Of a DNA stretch of 64,000 nucleotides, positions 57,918-64,000 are shown one piece after another. The notes under the pieces are model-generated. The model made no database searches, was not told where the DNA came from, and saw only the letters and a program-made list of their open reading frames with translations. Within the stretch, counting starts at the first letter, position 1. Each line of letters begins with the position of its first letter. Origin of the DNA: Purpureocillium takamizusanense (taxonomy: Eukaryota > Ascomycota > Sordariomycetes > Hypocreales > Ophiocordycipitaceae); NCBI RefSeq assembly GCF_022605165.1, contig NC_063074.1, positions 2,321,501 through 2,385,500 on the forward strand, in the 5' to 3' direction. The position numbers and the translations under genes were made by a program.

Positions 57918-59661
57918 ATGCGCCCAGCAGTGGCTCGCACCGCCATCGGCGGCGGTGTTCGGGCTTGTTCAGCGGCTGCGGCACCGGCATCGCCGCCAAC
58001 TTCGCCGTCACACACAGCCCTGCGTCCCTGCCGCGGCGCCACCTCGCCGCCCATGCGCCTGGCCGTCGTCGGTTCCGGACCCGCCGGGTTCTACGCCGCT
58101 TCTAGAGTAATGTCCAAGCTGCCGGGCACCCTCGTCGATATGTACGAGGGCCTCCCGGTGCCCTTTGGTCTCGTCCGACATGGTGTTGCCCCAGACCACC
58201 CCGAGGTCAAGGTGACGCATGCGATGCCCTCTCTCCCGCCCTCCCCCGTCTGACGCGGCATTCTCCGTCTGGCCGTCGGCTGACCCAGAATCACGGCGTA
58301 GAACTGCCAGGACCGCTTCGGCGAGATCGCTGCGGCCCCCAACTTCCGCTTCCTGGGCAACGTCTCCGTCGGTCAACCCCTTCACGCCGCCGAACACTGC
58401 GTCGCGCCGCTTGGCTCTCTTATGCGCCACTACGACACTGTACTTCTCGCCTACGGTGCCTCCGAGGACAAGAAGCTCGGCATCCTCGGCGAGTCCACCT
58501 TGACGGGCATTTACTCGGCCCGCCAGTTCGTCGGCTGGTACAATGGGCTCCCCGAATGCGCGGGCCTCCGGCCTGACCTCCTCCGTGGCGAAGACGCCGT
58601 CGTCATCGGCCAGGGCAACGTCGCACTGGACGTGGCCCGCATCCTGTTGGAAGACGTTGACGTACTGAGGAAGACGGACATCACGGAGCACGCCCTAGCG
58701 GAACTAGCACGCAGCCGTGTTCGGAGAGTCCACGTCGTTGCCAGGCGCGGCCCGATGCAGGTGAGACCCTATATCCCTCCGCTGCGCTCAAGGCAGCCGG
58801 ATGCTCCTACATGCAATTTGGAGGCTCATGCCTTGCCAGGCCGCCTTCACAATAAAGGAAGTGCGGGAGCTGATGAAGCTGCCGAGCGTGGCATTTTGGC
58901 CCGTAAACCGGTCTCTTATTCCTCAAGACATAAAAAACCTCCCTCGCGCTTCGAGGCGCCTCATGGAAGTCCTCCTTAAAGGAACTTCACTGTCCCCCGG
59001 GCAATCTTCACGCTCCTGGTCCCTCGACAGCTGTCTCTCGCCCAGGCACTTCCTTGGTCGGTCGGACAATCCAACAGCCGTTGCAAGCACAGAATTCGAC
59101 ATGACGCATCTCGAGGAACCCTTCAACCCCGCGTCGCGCGTTATTAACACAGGCTCCACCAAAGTACTGCCGTCCGACGTTGTGTTCCGCTCCGTGGGCT
59201 ACAGATCTGTCGCACTGCCCGAGTTCGCCGAAGCCGGCATTCAATTCGACGCGGCACGGGGCATCGTCAGTAATGACGGCCTAGGCAGAGTGACCCGTCT
59301 CGTTTCCGGCGATGATGCAAACCCCCATGTAACAGCCCAGCAAGTAGCTGGGCTCTATTGCGCTGGCTGGCTCAAGAGAGGGCCCACGGGCGTGATTGCG
59401 TCTACGATGCAGGACGCCTTTGCCACGGGCGATGCCATAGTGCAAGACTGGCTATCGGGAGGACGCTTCCTGCAACCTGACCAGATTCAGTCTCCTGGTG
59501 GATGGGAGGCAGTCATGCAGGACGTTGGTCCTAGTGCAACATCCGCCGTGTCGTGGGATCGGTGGCTCAGAATCGATGCGGCAGAGAAAAGCCGTGGACA
59601 TCGCCTGGGCAAGGAAAGGGAAAAATTCACCAGAACTAGCGACATGCTGTCGGTGCTTTGA
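57918..59661 (+). CDS. ARH1: mitochondrial NADPH:ferredoxin (adrenodoxin) reductase
   Basis: Passes electrons from NADPH through FAD to mitochondrial ferredoxin for iron-sulfur cluster and heme A synthesis. Three exons: 57918-58211, 58302-58760 and 58840-59661, 524 residues. The first 46 residues (MRPAVARTAIGGGVRACS...) look like a mitochondrial presequence: Arg, Ala and Ser, no acids. The FAD motif VVGSGPAGFYAA and VPFGLVRHGVAPDHPEVK follow; NCQDRFGEIA opens exon 2. The NADPH-binding motif is VIGQGNVALDVARILL, then RRVHVVARRGPMQ joined to AAFTIKEVRELMKL. The C-terminal part has YCAGWLKRGPTGVIASTMQD. Introns 58212-58301 and 58761-58839. It is convergent with ETF-alpha. Confidence 0.93.
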
Positions 59662-59774
59662 CCCGGAGCACCAGTTCTGGACGAAGATGGCCTAGATGAG
59701 AGATAGGGCATGCCCGACATATATGTGCATGTGATGTAATAGTATTACGACCCACGTTAAACGCCACGCCACGT

Positions 59775-60856
59775 TCAAGAGCTCTTGACCTTCTCGGTCA
59801 GTTCAGGAACCTTCTCGAACAAGTCGCCGACCAAGCCAACATCCGCCACCTGGAAAATAGGCGCGTCCGCATCCTTGTTGATGGCCGCGATCACTTTGCT
59901 GTCCTTCATGCCTGCGAGATGCTGGATTGCGCCGGAGATTCCAACAGCCATGTAGAGCTGAGGGGCAACGACCTTGCCGGTCTGTCCCACCTGAAGGCTA
60001 TTGTCCGCGTAACCACTATCGACGGCAGCTCGTGAAGCACCGACGGCGGCCCCCAAGGCATCGGCAAGGGGTAGCATGACCTTGTCAAACTCCTCCTTGG
60101 ACTTGAGACCGCGTCCACCGGAGACGACTTTGCTGGCCGTTGCCAGGTCCGGGCGGTCAGATTTAGCAAGGTCCTCAGACAGCCACTCCGTAGTCGAGCC
60201 AGCCTTGGGATCAGCCCCCGGTACGATGGAGGCGGATCCGGCTTCGGCCGTGGCTGGCGCGAAAGCCGTCCCTCGGATTGTGATGACCTTGACGGCGTCT
60301 GACGACTCGACTGTAGCAATGGCATTGCCAGCGTAGATGGGACGGACAAATGTCTTTTCGTCCTGAATGCCGGTGATGTCCGATATCTGCTGCGAGTCTA
60401 GGAGGGCGGCAACCCGGGGCAGCACATTCTTGCCGAATGCCGTGTGGCCGCCAACAACGTGTGTGTAGTTGCCCTTCTTGATGTTCTCGACCAGCAACGG
60501 GGCATAGCTCTCAGGAAGGCCCTAATAAAGCATCGTCAACCTCTTGCGTTTCAATAGTAGGACGCGGAATCACCAACCTTCTCGTATGCGTCGTTCTCAA
60601 CAGTGACAATCTGCTCAACACCCTCCACCTTGGCGGCCTGGGCAGCGGCAGCGGCGATGGAGCTGCCTGCAATGAAGCCGTGAACAGTCCCGCCAAGCTT
60701 CTTTGCCGCGGTGAATGCGCTCAGCGAGCCAGCATTCAGCTGGCCATCGCGCTGCTCAAGGATGGCCAGCGTGGACAGAAAGTGGCCGGGACGGCCACGG
60801 CAGTTGATGGACAACGAGGCCCGCCCCAGCAGGGCCCGTCTCGCGGCAAAAAGCAT
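59775..60856 (-). CDS. AIM45: electron transfer flavoprotein alpha subunit
   Basis: Two exons, 60856-60578 and 60521-59775, 341 residues. Exon 1 has a mitochondrial presequence ([16 protein letters not shown]) and the start of the N-terminal domain ([19 protein letters not shown]). The intron 60522-60577 joins AYEK to [10 protein letters not shown]. The C-terminal FAD domain is well preserved: [60 protein letters not shown] and [20 protein letters not shown]. With the beta subunit it carries electrons from acyl-CoA dehydrogenases to ETF:ubiquinone oxidoreductase in the matrix. Confidence 0.95.
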
Positions 60857-61763
60857 GTTGCGTGGTGCAGATGATGAGCGGGCGAGCAGCGGGCGTCAAT
60901 TGATAGCTGTACTCGCCGTCGCCCTCGTCGACAAGAAGAGGAATTGGTCGGATCCGTGATCTTGGACTTGAGCAGGTGGCGTGGTCACAGACTCGAAGAA
61001 GTCCGGGTGGACGCGGCCCGAGGTCTCGGCGCTACGACACCGTCATCGGCCCCAGCGGTGCTCGGGACCGTGTGCCCTGCGCCCGCAATAATCCGGCCAG
61101 CGAGTCTGCAGGACGCTGCCGTGAGCCTCCACGTGACTTGAGAACTAACGTTAGTACCTGCTCAAGTAGCCCTTCGTTGAGTGGCGTGCCGTGTCACGTG
61201 GGGAGACATCCGGAAACCGTTAACTACCATGCGTGCACGCAAAAGGCCAGGACAAATCCACAAATGTATAGATACAGCAGAGTCTAACACTCGTAGCCTA
61301 ACAGCCACTGCAACTCAAAAGTTTGGACCTAAGCATTCGTACAGGTACGCCCATCAGGCCCAGGCGAGCCAGAGCCCCCACTCATGAGTAGTCCATTGGT
61401 TGAGATCGCGTCAAGCTTGCGCTCTCAATGGTCAAGGCGGCCAAGTTGGAGCCTCTGACTTGCCAACCCCCCGTCCTCCCATCGATGTCGCGCCAAATTT
61501 CTTACCTGCACCGTCACGCACCCACTCTACGTTGCTAACTCCCATCGCCGCTCCGACCCCAGACGACGCGCCTGCCACCAAGCATTGCGACACCATCGCC
61601 CAGGCTGTCCAAGATCCGCTCAAAAGCGTCAGCTCGCAAGTCGCCCTCACTCAGGCTGCAACCGACCATTCTTCTCTCCTGACGCGTCGCTCTCCCTTCG
61701 TAGCTGCCCCTTTGACGGCGGACGTGTCTCTTTTCATCAAAGCGACCGCGAAGCGACGTCGCC
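60857..61763. promoter_or_regulatory. divergent ETF-alpha / SWI3 promoter region
   Basis: About 900 bp between divergent starts, so both promoters and 5' UTRs lie here. A few GGTAC-like words occur (near 61150 and 61345). Open frames in it are extensions of, or shadows to, the flanking genes. Confidence 0.5.
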
Positions 61764-64000
61764 ATGGAGGATTCTGCAACATACGGCTCCCCTGGGAACG
61801 GCGCATCCCCCAATGGGAACCCTATATTGGCACAACCTCCGCTACAGCCTGATGCTGGTGCGACCGATGGTCACGGTAAAACGCGCCGCTGTCCGCTCTG
61901 ACGTTGCCCTCACTGACCCGCTGCTATCTACCCACACAGACATTCAAATGACCGAAAACAACGCCAATGAGGCCATCATCAAGCAAGACAGCGCCACCCC
62001 CGGCCCGGTGGTGGCTCCCGACGACCCATTGAACGCCCCGGAAGGTCCTCCGGCTGAGACAACGGTTCGCGCTGATGAGGAGATGGGCGATGCGCCGACC
62101 GACAATGCCAAGCAGCCAGCCGCCGCTGCAGGCGAGCAGGCAGTACCCGTAAGCGACGGCCAGGATAGCAAGCCCAAGGAGACCATCGAGTCCGCCGCCC
62201 GAGAACACCTCGTCTCTCAGACACATGCCATTGTGCTACCTAGCTACAGCACTTGGTTCGATATGAACGGTATCCATGGCATTGAGCGCAAGGCCATGGC
62301 GGAGTTCTTCAACAACCGAAACAGAAGCAAGACACCCACGGTGTACAAGGATTACCGGGACTTCATGATCAACACGTACCGCCTCAACCCTGCCGAGTAC
62401 CTCACAGTCACAGCCTGTCGTCGCAATTTGGCAGGGGACGTGTGCGCCATTATGAGAGTGCATGCCTTCCTGGAACAGTGGGGGCTTATCAACTACCAGG
62501 TGAGCATTGCTGCATATTTTTGCGTTGCTGTGTTGCCATTGTATCCTTCACACGTGGACTAACCAGATGCTGCAGGTGGACGCGGACCAAAGGCCATCGC
62601 ACGTCGGGCCGCCCTTCACCGGACACTTCAAAATCATCTGCGACACTCCCCGCGGTCTCCAAGCGTGGCAGCCATCGGCTGACCCTGTGGTTCTCGAAGG
62701 CAAGAAGAACCAGGATACAGACAGGAAAGCCAGTGCCTCAGCCGCCGGGAAAGGCGACTTGAATCTCGAAATTGGGCGGAACATTTACGAAGCCAACGCC
62801 AAGGGCACTCCCGTCGGAAACACGGAGACGAAGTCAAATGGCGAGGCGCCAGCGACGAACGGGGTGTCGGGCGCGGATGAGCTTACCACGACGCCGGTGA
62901 CAAAGGTGAATTGTCATCAGTGCGGCAATGACTGCACGCGCGTCTACTTTCACAGCACACAAACGGATCCGACTTCCAAGGCCAAGTACGATGTGTGCCC
63001 GCTCTGCTTCACGGAGGGCCGGCTACCCGCAAACCATACCTCCAGCATGTACACGAAGATTGAGAATCCAGCGTACGCGACGGGTGTTGATCGGGATGCC
63101 CCATGGAGCGATGCTGAGATACTTCGACTACTTGAAGGATTGGAGCGGTTCGACGAAGACTGGGGTGAGATTGCGGATCACGTGGGAACCCGAACTCGTG
63201 AAGAGTGTGTCTTGCAGTTCCTTCAGCTCGACATTGAGGAGAAGTATCTTGGCTCAGAACCTGCCGTCAACGCACCGACAGGCCTGTCGATGCTAGGATC
63301 GCAACACGGGCAGCTTCCATTCAGCTCAGTAGACAACCCGGTAATGTCGGTCGTGGGTTTCCTGGCTAGTCTCGCGAATCCAGCCAGCACGGCCGCCGCC
63401 GCACACAAATCGGCCGACGAGTTGAAGCGGAGCTTGCGGAAGCAGCTCGATGGAGGCCAGCAAACCGACACGGGCAACGGTGTCCCTGGCAGCAAGAAGG
63501 AGGAGGGGGAGGCACCCAAGGGTGGCGACTTGATGGATGTAGATGTCCACCAGGAGCTGACGACGACGTCCACGACAAGGACGACTACGACGACTACGAC
63601 TACGACTACGAACAAGGCGACCTTGGCATCGGTCCCTCTGGCGTCAATCGGCGCGCGGGCCGCGGGCTTCGCATCGCACGAAGAACGCGAAATGACGCGA
63701 CTTGTTTCGGCGGCCGCCAATGTGACGCTGCAGAAACTGGAGATGAAACTCAAATATTTCAACGAAATGGAGGAAGTGCTGCGGGCGGAGAGGCGCGAGC
63801 TGGAGCGTGGTCGTCAGCAGCTCCTGCTGGATAGGATCGCGTTTCGGAGGCGGACGCGCAACGTGGAGGAGAAGCTCAGAGCGGCGGCTGCAGTGGGTGG
63901 TGAGCAGGGAGCTCGCATCGCACACGAGTCAGCGGCGGGCGAGGCTGAAGGCCTGAGTTTCCAACCAGCCGGCACCACGTCAGCAACACTGCTTCCGCCC
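61764..64000 (+). CDS. RSC8: SWI3/RSC8-type chromatin remodelling subunit, 3' end cut off
   Basis: Core scaffold of SWI/SNF and RSC complexes. Exons 61764-61875, 61940-62499 and 62576 to beyond 64000. The ATG at 61764 has a strong context (gccATGG). After an acidic N-terminus comes a SWIRM domain (about residues 134-222; [40 protein letters not shown]), then a ZZ-type zinc finger from Cys337 ([18 protein letters not shown]). A SANT domain follows at about 398-445 ([20 protein letters not shown]). The C-terminal coiled coil ([19 protein letters not shown]) is present, but the frame is still open at the window edge. A Thr run separates SANT from the coiled coil. Confidence 0.93.
63557..63612 (+). 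repeat. ACG/ACT triplet repeat inside the SWI3 gene
   Basis: Alternating ACG and ACT codons encode an almost uninterrupted Thr run in the disordered linker between the SANT domain and coiled coil. It is in frame and likely length-variable between strains. Confidence 0.85.

Noticed and set aside
1..64000. Secondary-metabolite cluster, CRISPR array or integrated virus
   Set aside because: No synthase, capsid, polymerase, integrase or spacer array is seen; genes are eukaryotic housekeeping genes with introns.

Overview
The window is nuclear DNA of a filamentous ascomycete fungus, most likely a Sordariomycete and probably Hypocreales. Genes are compact, with short introns (about 48-190 bp, mostly 50-90). 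Coding sequence is GC-rich and the protein families are typical of filamentous fungi (CTF1-beta-like cutinase regulator, Arg2-type acetylglutamate synthase, fungal Gvp36 BAR protein, a Mch1-type permease). The order cannot be fixed from sequence alone. I rebuilt 22 protein-coding genes by joining exons by eye; almost all introns fit GT...AG and keep the frame. I saw no rRNA, tRNA or intact transposon. One roughly 300 bp AT-rich island (50940-51235) looks like a decayed, RIP-type relic.

Layout, left to right: YIP4 (-), EED (+), RRN11 (-), complex I NDUFA5-type subunit (-), GVP36 (-), ARG2 (-), VMA9 (+), ARV1 (-), a cytosolic LysM-domain protein (-), a CTF1-beta-like Zn2Cys6 regulator (-) with a 3.6 kb gene-free upstream region, MCD4 (-), monopolin CSM1/PCS1 (-), MSP1 (+), cystathionine beta-lyase (+), TMS1 (-), MCH1-like permease (+), BST1 (-), PMS1 (+), an unrecognised membrane protein (-), ARH1 (+), ETF-alpha (-), and a SWI3/RSC8 chromatin subunit (+) that runs off the right edge. 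Intergenic spacers of 0.4-3.6 kb are packed with short palindromic GGTACC/TAGGTAC-like motifs that are rare inside genes.

Most genes are housekeeping, with some thematic grouping. ARV1, MCD4 and BST1 all act on GPI-anchor precursor supply, assembly or remodelling in the ER. NDUFA5, ARG2, MSP1, ARH1 and ETF-alpha are mitochondrial. EED (Polycomb PRC2), SWI3/RSC8 (remodelling), CSM1 (kinetochore), RRN11 (rDNA transcription) and PMS1 (mismatch repair) act on chromosomes. There is no sign of a biosynthetic cluster, virus or new defence system. The least ordinary items are the GGTAC motif family, the AT-rich island with an 11 bp inverted repeat at its edge, very short exons inside the EED WD40 domain and the CTF1-beta zinc cluster, and two probable non-canonical introns.
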